A program made the position numbers and the translations under genes. The notes beneath the pieces are model-generated. The model saw only the letters and a list, made by a program, of their open reading frames with translations, made no database searches and had not been told where the DNA came from. From contig NW_020194685.1 in the NCBI RefSeq assembly GCF_002865645.1, forward strand, positions 2,629,363 to 2,693,362: a stretch of 64,000 nucleotides of DNA, in the 5' to 3' direction. Every line of letters begins with the position of its first letter. Position 1 is the stretch's first letter. This document shows, piece by piece, positions 21,828 through 33,900 of this stretch. Origin of the DNA: Hyaloscypha bicolor E (Eukaryota; Ascomycota; Leotiomycetes; Helotiales; Hyaloscyphaceae).

Positions 21828-23311
21828 CTTGCCTTCCCTGCTCACACCTTGGTGTGCTCTCAAATGGTTGTGGAGGTGTTGTGGTGCGCATATAATCCGC
21901 GGTTGGGTGTGGAAGACGGATGTTGTGACTTGAACTGGTGGTTGAAGGTAGCGCTCTGTCAATCTTCTACTCGCTTCCGGAAATCGATTGTGTCCAGCAG
22001 CCTTGTCCTGCTCTACTGCACCAGCCCTTTTCGGATAATCGTGGCAGATAGAAGTTGCGCAGCGCTCTGCTCAAAGAAGAGAAGTGCTCTGTGGATAGAT
22101 ATGCTCTGCTTCTCGCTTTCCTGTATCGATTCCGTACACACCAGCGCAGCCTACCTAGCAATCCACTGTTGCTTTGCAACTGTCGCTCTTTGAAGGTTTC
22201 TCAGTATGTGCTGCTGCTCCGGACCGCGTGCCTCCGTGCCGCTGGTACACTCCTCTTCTCAGTGAGCTCAGCGAGCGAACCAAATATCCTCTCTCCTCTC
22301 CTTTCCACTCTGCCGTGTAGAAGCCACGCTTGTTGTCCCTCAGCCGCAAGGATACGGAGCAGAAGTGCACGATAGCGATATCCAGAAGCCGTCAAGATGT
22401 TGGTACAGATCTCCTCCTTCTCGGTTTTGCCTTCGTACAATGGAGTTCAGCCCCGCTCGTGGAGAGCACCGCCCTGCGTCCCGGTGGCGGCGCGACCTCC
22501 TCTTTGCCAAAGAACGATCGACTCAATGCTTCTGCGCGCTCAAATATGCGGGAGCCATGGACCACAACAGGCCAGTCCTCGAGGGGTTTGCTGTATTGCA
22601 CAGGATCTGCGGGGTGATGTCGTTGGAAAGAGGGTGGTACGATGCCTTGTGCAACGACGCGAAAAACAGAGTGCTCAGCCGCCAGCCAGCCCTTTGGTAA
22701 ATATTCAAATTTAGCCGAGCACAGCCCAGTGATTGCACTGACGGCCAAATGACATCACCATAGCCTTTCAAGACGATCTTCGAGGCTCGAACATGCTATG
22801 AGGAGGAGATAGATGGTCAATTGATTCTGTTCTCGCGCTGTGTTGCACTGTTCCCAGTGCTGCCCAGCTGAGGCGGCTAGCCAAGTCAGCTGCAGATCTT
22901 CCGCTGCGTTTCCCGCCGCCAGCTGTCTCGATAAGCTGAACATCCCTGCAACTTCAGCCTATCAGTAGAGGCACGTGATATGGCTCATTTCTCCGGCTTG
23001 GTGTCCCTGATGCAAGGCGTTGTCAGCTACGCACATGTACAGGAAGATGGTAAGGCTGCATGTAATACTAAATCCAGCATATGGGTAAGGTCAGAAAGTG
23101 AAGAATCATTCGTATTCATTGCTCCTATGCATCAATCAATACCCCATTCATTCATCCCCCGTACCCCAAACACCATAACGATGAATGAATGCATGCTTCT
23201 CCAAAGAATCTACACAATACAAAAACATCTCTAATGTATGCATTTTCCAAAGCCTCTTCAGTCCTGCCCCCATCTTCGTTCATAATTCATTTCTTTCCCA
23301 CATCCATGTTC
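21828..23311. other. Intergenic region (DnaJ upstream, INCENP 3' flank)
   Basis: About 1.5 kb upstream of the DnaJ start. Several overlapping GC-rich open frames on both strands have no family features and were not called. A GCACGTGA octamer lies at 22971-22978. Confidence 0.4.
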
Positions 23312-26300
23312 CTACACCATAGAATCATACGTCCATCCTCCTTGTCTTCTCACTCTATCTCTGCCCTCCAAATCTCTTCTGACCTCATCCTCGGTCAATC
23401 GATCCTGCCCAGTCCAATTGGCACTGGACGTCCTGGCTCGGAATTTGTGCCATCTATCTTTACTCTTACTGAACACCTCCTCCATGTTCAGCGGCCCTGG
23501 CTGCCCGAATATTGTCGCAGGGTCTATGGGCTCCTGTCTGGCGATCGCTTTTCGGAGAGCCGGAGAATCCGTCCAGCTAGGCGCATCGAAATTATCATCA
23601 GCAGAATCCTCATCCTCTGAGTCCGTATGGATCTCTGGCAGCTCAATATTCTCTCCGTTTTGATATCGTGGAGATGACTTCGCGGCCGATTTCGCTCCTG
23701 ACTTAGCCCCGCCATTCGGAGCACCCGGTCGAGCTGGAGTCTTGTGGTTTTGATTATGGACTTGATTCGAGCTTGATGCGAAAGGGATTGGAGCCTTCGA
23801 AACCTGCGCCATATCCATGGGGTGTGTGGCCTTTGCCTGGTTCATATTATGCTGTGAGATAAGAGTTGACCTCTGGAGGTTACCTGCAGCTGGCGCAGGG
23901 GCGTATCCACTGGGAAACAGCGACTTGGTTTGCATTTCCTGTAGATAATTAGTACGATGATTCACAACCTTTCAGTCTGGAAGCATACCTTTGGACGGCT
24001 GCTAGATTGCCTAATGGGAGGTGCAGTCATCTTCGGCTGGGGCTCAGTCATGTCTTCATCGTCATCAAACTCTTGGCTCGTCTTGCGGCGCTTGGATTGC
24101 TGCTCATTGTGTTGATAAGAAGGTCCATTGCGCTGAATTGTAGGGCGAAGGTGATGGTCTTCTGACTCTTGTTGGAGGGGTCTCTTGGGAGGTGCCTTGG
24201 TGGTGTTTTGCAATGTAGAGCTGACTGAACGGCCAAGATCCTCTTGAGGTTGGGGCCGTTGAGCAGGAGCGTTCACCATTCGCGGTGGCTTTGATTGTGC
24301 CAATTCGGCGCGCGGGACCGGGACGGGTGGCAGTGCCTTCTCCTGGAGCATTGCATGCGTGAGATCACCACTCGGCTGTGGTCGGACTGCTGGTGGTGGG
24401 GCTCTGGTCTCCTTGGCCTTCTCCATCTCAAGTCTTCTCTTCTCAATTGCCTGTCGAGAAGCAGCTTTCTTTGCATCTGCTGCAGCGGCTGCACGTTCTT
24501 TCTCACGCTGCAACTCCTTCATGCGCTCAGCTTCCTGTCGGCGCTGCTGTTCTTCTTTGCGGCGCTCTTCCTCCTTGATGACAGCACGTTGTCGCTCAAT
24601 CTCCATTTTAGCCTCCTTCTTACGTTGCGCAGCAAGTTCATCCTGCTCTTTCTTTTTTGCGGCAGCCTCCAATGCTTTGGTAGCAGCAGATTTGAAGCTG
24701 CTCGTGGATGCCTTGCTTTGAATAGAGCTAGTACTGGCCTTGTGTCTCAAACCTTGAGATGGGGTAGGCTGTTGGGAAGATGCCAGCGAGTCTTGCAAAG
24801 ATGCAGCAAGCGTTGAGTTCGATGGATGATATTGGTGGCCACGTTGAGAACCCGTGTCGACTCTGATGACCGTGGGAGGCTTGGCCTTTGTGTGAGGTTC
24901 CTTTGCCGGTTTGAGTGGTCGCTTTGCTCCAGGCCGACCAATTTGAGACTTTGGTCGAGGAATTGCCGGTGGGGGCATAGCGTGAGAAGCATCTGACATC
25001 TCAACATCTCTCCCAGCGAGTTCATCCACACTAGCGGCAGCTGCAGCAATTCCCTCAGCCTCCAATTGCGCCTTGGTCTTGCGAGGGCTGGTTCGAGTTG
25101 CTCTCGGGACTTCAACATGGCTTGCCTTGGCTTGGGCTTCTTTCTCTTTACGGGCTGCAACCTCTTTCTGCATCGCAACAACTCGCTCTTTCTCAAGGTG
25201 AAAGACTCTTGCTTCTTCCTTGACCTTCATCCGGGCCTTTTCGAGTTGATCAGCCATCTTTAGTGCTTCCTTCGCCTCCTTAGCTTCTCTGGCCTCTTCG
25301 TGTTTTCGTCGTTCTTCCCGCTCTGTTGATGCTCGAGTCTTTCGGGAGCTGGCTTTACCTGGGCTGTCTGGTACTCTCTCGTTATGGTGATCCAGGCTCG
25401 GATAGGAAGGACTTTTGCTGGACTGCGAAACAATATCTTCGAAAGAGGGTGCATGGTTTATGCCCAGGCGCGTGCTGACTGGAGATAGTGTCGAGGATTT
25501 GGCTTCAGCACTGACGGCAGCGCTGCTAGCAAACAAGCCTCTCGAAGTCTTCAAAATAGAAGAGAACTTGTCCTTTGCTGCTTTCAATGGGCTTCCTCTA
25601 TAGCTTCGGGAAGGAGACTTCGGCGGAGTTGTAGATTCCAGTTCGTTTGAGCCGATCGATGGATTTGGGTTGGAAACAGAGATAGCCTGCTTATGTCCAG
25701 GAGAGCCTGCTTTCTTGGGAGATCTGAGAACTGAAGTAGACACTGATTTGATGTGACCAAGAGTGCTCGTTGTTCTTTCTGGAATGACAGGCTCTCGGAC
25801 AGGAGATTTTCTATGCTGGTCTCCTCGTTTTGGAATGTTGAACTGAGCGCCACCAATGCTATCCTTCCCATGGATGCCCTCCATTACATCTGTAGAATGA
25901 CTCTTGGGCATTTGAGGACGAGGACTGAAAATTGATGGTTCGGCCGCCGCAGCATTCGGGGGTCCAATCCAGCTGTCTTCATCTTCAGGGAAGGCTCCGG
26001 GTGTCGGCGGAGGGCGTTCTTTGCGGAGAGGCGACTTTTGTCGTGTCTCATGAGTTGTTGGAGGGTGGCTGGCCTGGACAGGTTCTGGTTGAACGGGAGC
26101 CGCATTTGCAATCGATTTTGATGGTCGAACATTGGATTGGGATTTCCCAAGCATGCTAATCTGATCTTGAAGTCTTTGGGTGGAGGTTTTGTTATGAAGA
26201 CGAGTCATCTTGGAATCAGTGTCATCTCTAGCTTCCGGGCCATTGAGTTCATCAATATCCATATCATCTTCGTCTCTATCCTCTTGTCTGGCATTCCCTA

Positions 26301-27532
26301 GACTCTTTCCTCCTGTCAATCGACCGAAGTAGCTAGTCCTCGATGGATCGATATGGCTGGTGCGCGAAACACGGTTGCCAATACTCTGCTTCGTTGTGAG
26401 CGGCTCTCGAGCGGGTAAAGATGCAAAGCTGAAGCTGCTCTTCTTGCGAATAGGTCTGATTGGGCTCGATCCTTCGGATGGAGACTGAACATCGTGCATT
26501 TGCTCGTCTTCTTCGACTGAGAGAGGTTGGGACAATTGTTCAACAGGGACAGGTAACGGTTTTGGTGGAGAGCATTTTGCCGGCGTAGGTCGCGCAGGCG
26601 AGTGTTTCTGTGGTGATGGTGGGGGTTGGTAACGGTTTTGAAGTGGTGACTCGAGAACCGGATGTGAAATCTGTTCCAGCTCATGGCTGGGCTTATCAAC
26701 TTCTGGCTCTGGCGCGACTTCTGCTAACTTCCGCGTCTGCTCCTCTTTAGCAGAGTGGAATGATCCATCTGTTGCTGTTGTTTCCCGTTCCTCTGAGTCC
26801 CGACCCAATATGACCACATTTGTATCATCATCTTCGGATTCAATCGTTTCGGGAGCCTTAGGAGGAGATTTCAGAGACACTCGTGCTGGGGATACTCTCG
26901 GTGTCGGTTGGTGAGCTGCTGGCTGAATATGGTAGGCTGCCTCATCCGCTTGGCTGCCATGGTAACCTGAATCTTGGGTATTGTGGACGGGAGGCTTCGG
27001 CGGGGACGGTTGTGCTGGTTCGGTTGCGCTTAGAACAGGCTCCTCCTCTTCCGGTGTTGGTAGATCTTCAGCTACTTGAAATGTAGCAACTGATCGTTCG
27101 AAATGCGCTTGTTTGAATGGACTCGGGACTCCTCGTGGTGTCGCTGAAAAGACATCTGATAATGGCTGTCTGGTATCAGCTAGGGCTACAACTCGCGTTC
27201 GACCTAACTTACTGGGCGCGCCTCCAAGGGGTTGGCCTTTCGAGCTGTTCGTGGTGTCTTTCCGCGTAGCTTGCCAGGTGTTTTGAAGATTTCCGCGACG
27301 TTTCTGCAATGATTTGATCAGCTAGGTCCAGGAGTGAAAGCTTGTTTACTTACACCTGGTTTTTGCTGAATATCTCAGCCATATGCTCATTCAGCCAATC
27401 GACATCGTTTCGCGCAGAAAAGCTAAACTCTTCAGCTTCTGCGTTCACTAACTGTAGCGCAGCAGTCCGTTCTTCTGTTATCCATGATGTTGATCCGACC
27501 TGTAGTCGCGGGTTTGCTCGCATCGTCGCCAT
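23312..27532 (-). CDS. Inner centromere protein INCENP (Sli15/Pic1-like), chromosomal passenger complex
   Basis: Four exons, 27532-27354, 27303-27213, 27165-23989 and 23938-23312, give 1357 residues. The scaffold of the Aurora B kinase complex, it positions the kinase at centromeres and spindle. The C-terminus carries the Aurora-activating IN-box: IELPEIHTDSEDED, APSWTDSPALRKA, then KDRWHKFRARTSSANW and RLTEDEVRRDLEGRDR. A long Lys/Glu/Arg-rich coiled coil precedes it (around residues 760-1010, with EEERRKEEQQRRQEAERMK). The N-terminus ends with NVAEIFKTPGKLRGKTPRTARK and PLSDVFSATP, matching fungal homologues. Those motifs appear only if 47-bp intron 2 (27166-27212, GTAAGT..GACAG) and the GTAAGT donor after 27354 are used; a naive open frame runs through both. 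The final intron, 23939-23988, has a GTATGC donor. Confidence 0.9.
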
Positions 27533-27978
27533 GATCTCAAATCAAAACAATGCGCGTCGAGCTATTGTCAACAGCACAACGTGGATGAAACCTTCGAGTT
27601 CGTGATCATAAGATCATGTCGTATAAAGGTGAAGCTATGTTAGCACTGGCGAAGTATCGAATTGTCGTTGTGGTTGGATGCTGGAGCTGTCGAGTCGAGG
27701 GGGTTTGGAGATCTCGGATCATTGTTTTGGTTGCAGCTCCCTGGCTCGGGCCATGGACGCGATTGGCACGTGACCTGGGAGCCAAAGTTGGCAGCCGGCA
27801 ATTATCGGGAACAAGAACTTCCCCTCATCAACTTCGAGGGGAAAACAACTTCCTGAACTTCTTTCAACTCTGTGCTTCTTTTCCATTTCCCGTATTTCAT
27901 TTGTTTCTTCTTGCTTCAGATTTTCTCAAACCGTGAACCTCTGTATACCTTTTCTTGCATCCAGGCAAAGAGTTCAGA
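27533..27978. promoter_or_regulatory. Divergent promoter region, INCENP / acyl-CoA dehydrogenase
   Basis: 446 bp separate the two start codons, so the genes share this region. It contains a GCACGTGA octamer at 27766-27773, an E-box of the CACGTG class. A pyrimidine-rich stretch (about 27865-27930) precedes the acyl-CoA dehydrogenase start, as is usual for fungal transcription starts. Confidence 0.5.
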
Positions 27979-29446
27979 ATGCAGCGAATTGTCCCAAGAT
28001 GCATCGGCTTTGCCCCTCGTCACCACAGCCGCATCCCATTTTCTGCTTCAAGACAATTTTCAATTTCAATCCCACGCCGAGCAAATACATTGATGGAAAC
28101 AAGTGGATTCTCAGATACTCAATTGCAAGTTAGAGAAGCAATTGCCAAAATATGCTCAAACTTTCCCGACGTGAGTTCGTAAATCTAGTCATTATTTTGT
28201 GTGTCTTGTTCTGAAAGGGCGCCAGGAATACTGGGCTGCACATGACGAATCAGGAGAGTATCCCCATGAGTTACATGCGGCATTATCAAAGGATGGATGG
28301 ATTGGAATCGCTCTCCCGGAGGAACTGGGCGGGTCCGGGCTGGGCATCTCAGAGGCAACAATGATGTTACATACCATTTCAGAGTGAGTCTACTTAAAAC
28401 TTGGTTCACTACTTGGAGTTCTAAATCCCCGTAGGAGCGGTGCTGGTATGGCCGGAGCTCAGTCAATCCATGCGAGTAAGAAATCCTGGCTCCAATTCAG
28501 TGTATTTGCTCACTCCCTGGAAGATGTATATGCAACTCAACCAGTCGCCAAATTCGCAACTCCCGAGCAACGAAAACGGATGCTGCCAAAACTCATCAAT
28601 GGCGAGTGGCGAGTTTGTTTCGGGGTGACAGAACCGAATACAGGCCTGGAGACCTTGAAGCTCCGAACTCAAGCAGTCCGAGATGGCAACAATTACAAAA
28701 TCTCCGGCCAGAAGATATGGATTTCGTCAGCTCAAGTAGCGACCAAGATGGTTCTCCTTGCCCGAACAACACCGTTAGAAGAAGTCAAGAAAGCCTCAGA
28801 AGGTCTCTCCCTCTTCTTCATTGACTTCGATCCCAAGCAACCTGGACTGGAGCTCAAGAGAATTAGGAAAATGGGAGGAAGAGCAATAGATGCTAACGAG
28901 GTCTTCTTTGATAGCTACACCATTCCAGCCGATTCATTGATTGGGAAAGAAGGTCAAGGATTCAGGATTGTGCTGCATGGAATGAATGCCGAGAGGTGTC
29001 TGCTTGCTGGAGAGGCGTTGGGACTTGGCTATGCTGCACTTTACCGAGCTTCGAAGTATGCCAAAGAACGAGTCGTGTTTGGGCGTCCCATCGGCATGAA
29101 CCAAGGGATTCAGCACCCTCTTGCAGATGCCTATATGCATCTTGAAGCAGCCAAATTAGCAACATATCATGCTGCGAGGCTCTACGACCAATCGATGACT
29201 GATGAAAGCATCACGCAAACAGCAGTTGGAGTTGCTTGCAACAGTGCCAAATATTTGGCAGCTGAAGCTGCATTCACAGCTTGTGAGAGGAGTGTGTTGA
29301 GTTTAGGAGGAATGGGTTATGCGCAGGAGTATCATGTGGAAAGGTATCTGAGAGAGTGTTTTGTGCCCAGGATTGCACCGGTGTCGAGGGAGATGATCAT
29401 GAATTATGTTGGGGAGAAGGTTTTGGGCTTACCTAGAAGTTACTGA
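27979..29446 (+). CDS. Acyl-CoA dehydrogenase family protein, probably mitochondrial
   Basis: Three exons, 27979-28170, 28226-28383 and 28435-29446, give 453 residues. The first about 40 residues (MQRIVPRCIGFAPRHHSR..) are Arg/Ser rich without acids, a good mitochondrial presequence. Domain order is that of ACADs: N-terminal helical domain (WAAHDESGEYPHELHAAL, ALPEELGGSGLG), beta domain (RVCFGVTEPNTG, KISGQKIWISSA), and C-terminal helices ending LSLGGMGYAQEYHVERYLREC. The Glu in YAQEYHVER aligns with the catalytic base of medium-chain-type enzymes. It should take electrons from an acyl-CoA to FAD and pass them to ETF; the chain specificity cannot be read. The acceptor CGCCAG|GAA at 28226 was chosen because it restores NFPDEYW. 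Divergent from INCENP. Confidence 0.9.
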
Positions 29447-29624
29447 GAAGGGGGGGCGAATTTGATGGACTGGTAATGTTCCACGCGGTCTCGTACACCC
29501 TCCAATATAGAAAAGAACAATTAGGCATTCAGACACTCCGAATTCTAGCTTCATTTATAATACTATTAACCCCCAAGTCTCACTAACGCCTATACTCCGA
29601 GTATGCATTACCTTCCTGATCACC

Positions 29625-30584
29625 TCACTTCTTTAACGCCGCAAACCTCTTCGCCAACTCATCCACATCTGGTATCATTCCCCCAACCGGCCCCTTACTC
29701 TGTGTCCCCTTCCCAGCACTAGCATCCTGCATCTTCTTCGTCGGTTTCAAATCCAGTGTGCCCTTGACCCTCGGATGCAAATTATCCGTACTCGGACTTG
29801 GGGGATTAACCCTTAACGGACTGCCCGGGCCAAAACTCCTCGGCGGCGTCGCCTTACTCAACGCCTCTCTCTCCTCTCTCTCCCTATCCACCTTTCCCCC
29901 ACCAGCCAAAATCGGCTCCTCCAAATTCTTCTGCGCCTGCCCTCCACTCGGATTCTCATCGTCATCATCATCATACCCTGGCGGCTCCCCAAGTTCCTCC
30001 TTCGCTTTCTTCGGCCAATCTACTCCGTATGTCCTCGCAATCTCTTCTAAGTAGCCGTTTACGAGCTCTGGTGGAGGAGGCGTAACAGCAAGCTTCTTAA
30101 GCACCTTCTCACTAACCTTCCCATCACTATTCTCCACCGCCTCCAGCGCAAATTCCTTCCCGAACTTCTCCACCAGCAACAACCTCACCTGCTGCAACTC
30201 CTTAACATCCGTCCTCGGCGCCGCATAAATAAGTGACTTGACCGCCTCCTCCAGGCCTGGGTCACAGGTCGGCGATTCCATGAGTCCTGTTCGTGCCAAA
30301 AGGAGTTCGCAGTAGAGCTCGAGGATTTCGTGCAGCTCGGTGGTGATATCGGATCGGATTATGTTCTCGACGCGAATTCTTGCGGACTCGATTTTGCCGG
30401 CTTCGAGCAGTTGGGCCATTGCCCGACGTTGTTGTTTGGATACTGCTTCGTCTTTTTGTTGGACCATTCGCAGGCGCGCGATGGAGAGCTTGAGTTGGAC
30501 TTTGAGCTTTGCCTGGTGGGGGTTAGGGATGTGTTGCAGTTGGAAAGATCAGGATCTTACTATGAGGGATGAAGAGGGCGCCAT
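29625..30584 (-). CDS. IST1-like regulator of the ESCRT ATPase Vps4
   Basis: Two exons, 30584-30561 and 30512-29625 (48-bp intron), give 303 residues beginning MAPSSSLI then AKLKVQLKLSIARLRMVQQKDEA. The Ist1 helical domain spans about residues 9-170, with the AKIESARIRVENIIRSD-type motif (here GKIESARIRVENIIRSD), AVKSLIYAAPRTDVKELQQVR and LLVEKFGKEFALEA. It is followed by an acidic, Gly/Pro-rich linker and a C-terminal segment, DVDELAKRFAALKK, which fits a MIT-interacting motif. IST1 binds Did2 and Vps4 and tunes ESCRT-III disassembly at endosomes. The eight-residue first exon is short but has a clean ATG and GTAAGA donor. The gene is divergent from the membrane protein at 30986. Confidence 0.9.
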
Positions 30585-30985
30585 CTCGATGGAGGTTGGA
30601 AAGCAACTCTTGCTATTCAAAAGATGTTGGTTGTTGTCTGGCTGACTTACAAGTTGGTAGCCTGGAATCTCGATGGCGGGGCACGAGGGGTGGACATACG
30701 GTGATCGAGAAATCAAGTCGCGCAACCGAATATCAACCTTCTACAAATCTTCCAGAGCTCCACAAATCTTCGACAGCTTCAACCTTATGCGTTCTCGTAC
30801 ATATTTTGGGTCACTCACCCCCTCTCACGATATTTAATGCTCTGGAAGATCCATTGACCTACTTATGCTTCGAACATTGCACCGACTCTCCCCCTAGATA
30901 CGATGACGACGCACCTCAACCTTCCTTTAACACGGCCGCCTACGGAATTCGACAAGCTATCCAAACCCCATAAACCCTTCCCATA
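30585..30985. promoter_or_regulatory. Divergent promoter region, IST1 / aromatic exporter
   Basis: 401 bp between start codons of two divergent genes. No TATA box or known site is evident. Confidence 0.4.
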
Positions 30986-33900
30986 ATGGGCCTCACCTCC
31001 AAAGCCAAGAAAGCACCAAAAGATTTCCTGTCATGGCTCGAAAGACGCGCAGACGCAATATGGAGCAACCTCCTCACGAACCATCTCTGGCAGCGGATGC
31101 TAAAGAACACCCTCGCAACCACAATTGCCATCATAATCGCCTTGCTCCCGGCCGTCGTCCGCGTGTATGGAAAAGCCGCCTACCTAGCACCCATCACCAC
31201 CGTCTTCGGACATCCCGGTCGACGATTCGGGCAGATGGCTGAAGCGCTAGTACTCGCTGTCTCTGGGTCATTGGTTGGCATAGGATGGTCTTCGTTTGGG
31301 TTGTACCTCTCGAGCCTTGTGTACGGACATAATCCTCCCGCGGCGTACACTATAAAAGGACTGTTCTTGGTGGTGGCATTGATGGTTCATGGATTTTTGA
31401 GAAGCCATACACCGAGACTGTTTATTTTTGTGCTGTTGTTGGTTATTGTTGATGTGGTAAGCTTGACGAGTACAGCGACTGCGGTCACGAAGTTGGGAGT
31501 TACGCAGCTGTTGTATCCGATTTTGACGGCGTCTGGGGTGCTGTTATTGGTTAATACGTTGGTTTTCCCGGAGTTTTCCAGTGGGTTTCTTGGTGTAACT
31601 ACCATTGAGACGCTTGGGGAGACGGTGGGTGCTTTGAGGGATGCGGGGAAGTATTTTATCAGCATTTCTGAGGGCAGTGAGAAGAAAGAAGACGACAAAG
31701 AAGACGATACGTCTAGTGAAGCCCTCGCTCATGTACCAACTTTGGCAGAAAAGCCAAAGGAGAAGCCTAACGGGGAAGAGCATCCATTGCTCGAAAGGAT
31801 CCGAAAGCTGTTCAAGAAAAAGAACTCAGCCGAGGACGAGACGAGGGCAATTGAGGCTCCGAAGCCAGAACCAGTCAAGCTCAAGTCTCTTACTGATCAG
31901 AAGGCCAAATTGCGCACGCAGCTTGCTAGCTGCAAGGCAGCACAGCAGGAGTGTAATTTTGAGTTAGCTTGGGCAGTCTTGCCTCCTGGAGATGTGAAGC
32001 CAATCAGCGACACTTACATGAAGAAGCTGGTAGCGAATACTATTGCGCTGATTGGAGCATGCGAGAGCAAATATGCACTCATGGGCGATGAAAGTGGTAA
32101 GAGAAACGAAGAGGCTAAAGAGGAGCCTGAACTGAAAAGTGCTGAAGCTGCAAATATCATCCCTGGAGACGAGTCCTCAAGGCCTAGTACTGGTGTTGAT
32201 GGTTCGCATGACGAGTCCACGAATGAGAAGAAGAATAAGAACAAGAGGAAGAAGAAGAAGAAGAAGAACAAAAGCAAGACGAGGTTGGAAAGAGAGATTG
32301 AAGATCTTGAACTTGTCAAGCCGAAGAAAGAGATCCAATCTGGCGATGTGGAGCTACTGAGATATCTTGTATCTCGCATTTCAAAACCGCTGGCCGATCT
32401 TCAGGAGAAGATTGACAGAAGTGTGGATGTCGTAACCTCATGCTTAGCATACTGCTACGATGTACCAAAGCTACCCTCCGGGGCTCGAGCCCCAAGCGGC
32501 ATCGAGCTAGCTGAAATCGACATCCGGGTTGACATCTTAACAACGGCTATAGCAGAGTTTGACAAAGATTCTGCAACAGCTCTAGAAGGCGCCGCCTCGT
32601 TACGCGATCTCGACCATCCACAAGTTGATATTATGCCTCGCATGGAAACATTCCTGATCTCATCTTTCCTCTTAAATCTCCGTCAAGCTGCTCTGCGTAC
32701 TTTGGAAATGCTCAACCAGTCTCGAATATTGGTTGAGAAACGTCAAGCGAGACACGATCGACGACGACTTTATGCGCCTCAAATCAATTGGCAGAAATGG
32801 CTTGTTTCTGGTGGCGAAGAGGACGCTCTTGCTTTGCCTGAACAAGGCAGAAAGGATGCACGAACCGGGAAGAGGGACAATAATCAGGAGGATGGCGATT
32901 CCATCAACAGCAAGGAACGTCTTCTCAAGAAGAAAGATGTTGAATCTGCTCCTCCTACAGAATCTCAGTCTCAATCACCACCACCTAGAAGACGTACAGT
33001 TAAGGCGTTATCAAAGAAGGCTGAGAAGGGCGGATTGATCCACCGCCTGCGAAATGGCCTGGCAGACGCCATCGAGTACTTGGTTGGAAGTGACGATCTG
33101 CTATATGCTCTCAAGCTTACGATAGCTGTCTTCCTTGTCACCTGGCCGGCATTCTTGCATCAATGGAATGAATGGTATTCTTTGAATCGAGGACTGTGGG
33201 CTGCACTCCAGCTCGTGCTGATCACTGAAGTTGCCATCGGCACGTCAGTCATGACCTTCACGCTACGAGCAGTTGGCACGACGATAGGTTGTGTCTGGGG
33301 TTATGCTGCCTATCAAGCCCACAACGGGAATCGGGTTGTCTGCGTGGTGATTCTCGTCATGGGGATCATTCCCTCAACCTACATCCAGCTTGGAAGCAAA
33401 TATATCAAAGCCGGAATGGTCTCCATAATTTCCATGAGCATCGTCGCCTTAGCAACAGTAGACAAGACCGTCCTAGGAACCGCAACCGAGAACTTCCTCA
33501 AACGACTCATCGCCTTCCTCATCGGTGGCGTCGTAGCACTCATCGTCGAAGTCGCCTTTCTCCCCGTCCGAGCACGAGACCGCCTTGTCGAATCCCTCGC
33601 CGCCTCCATCCGCCAGATCAACGAAATGGAAGCCTGTCTCGCCTACGGCATCGAAATGCAAACAAACGTCGACGTCCACTCCACCGACGTCTACGCTCGC
33701 TTCGAACGCGCAAAAGGAAAAGCCCAAGGCGCGCTCACAGCAGCGGAAACCTTCCTCCCCTTCTGCGCCAACGAACCTCGTCTAAAAGGCTCATTCAAAG
33801 GCCTGGCTCTCGTGTACGCGGAAATACTTTATGTGTTGTATGCAGTGGTAGACAGGATGGACAACATGCTGCACCTGCGCCAAGAATATGGCTCCAGCGT

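Noticed and set aside
22392..22748. Overlapping 105-118-codon frames on both strands
   Set aside because: Mutually overlapping frames in GC-rich DNA with no domain signal; probably promoter of the DnaJ gene.
32240..32285. Poly-Lys run in the aromatic exporter as possible sequencing artefact
   Set aside because: Frame stays open on both sides and such Lys-rich cytosolic linkers are normal in this family.
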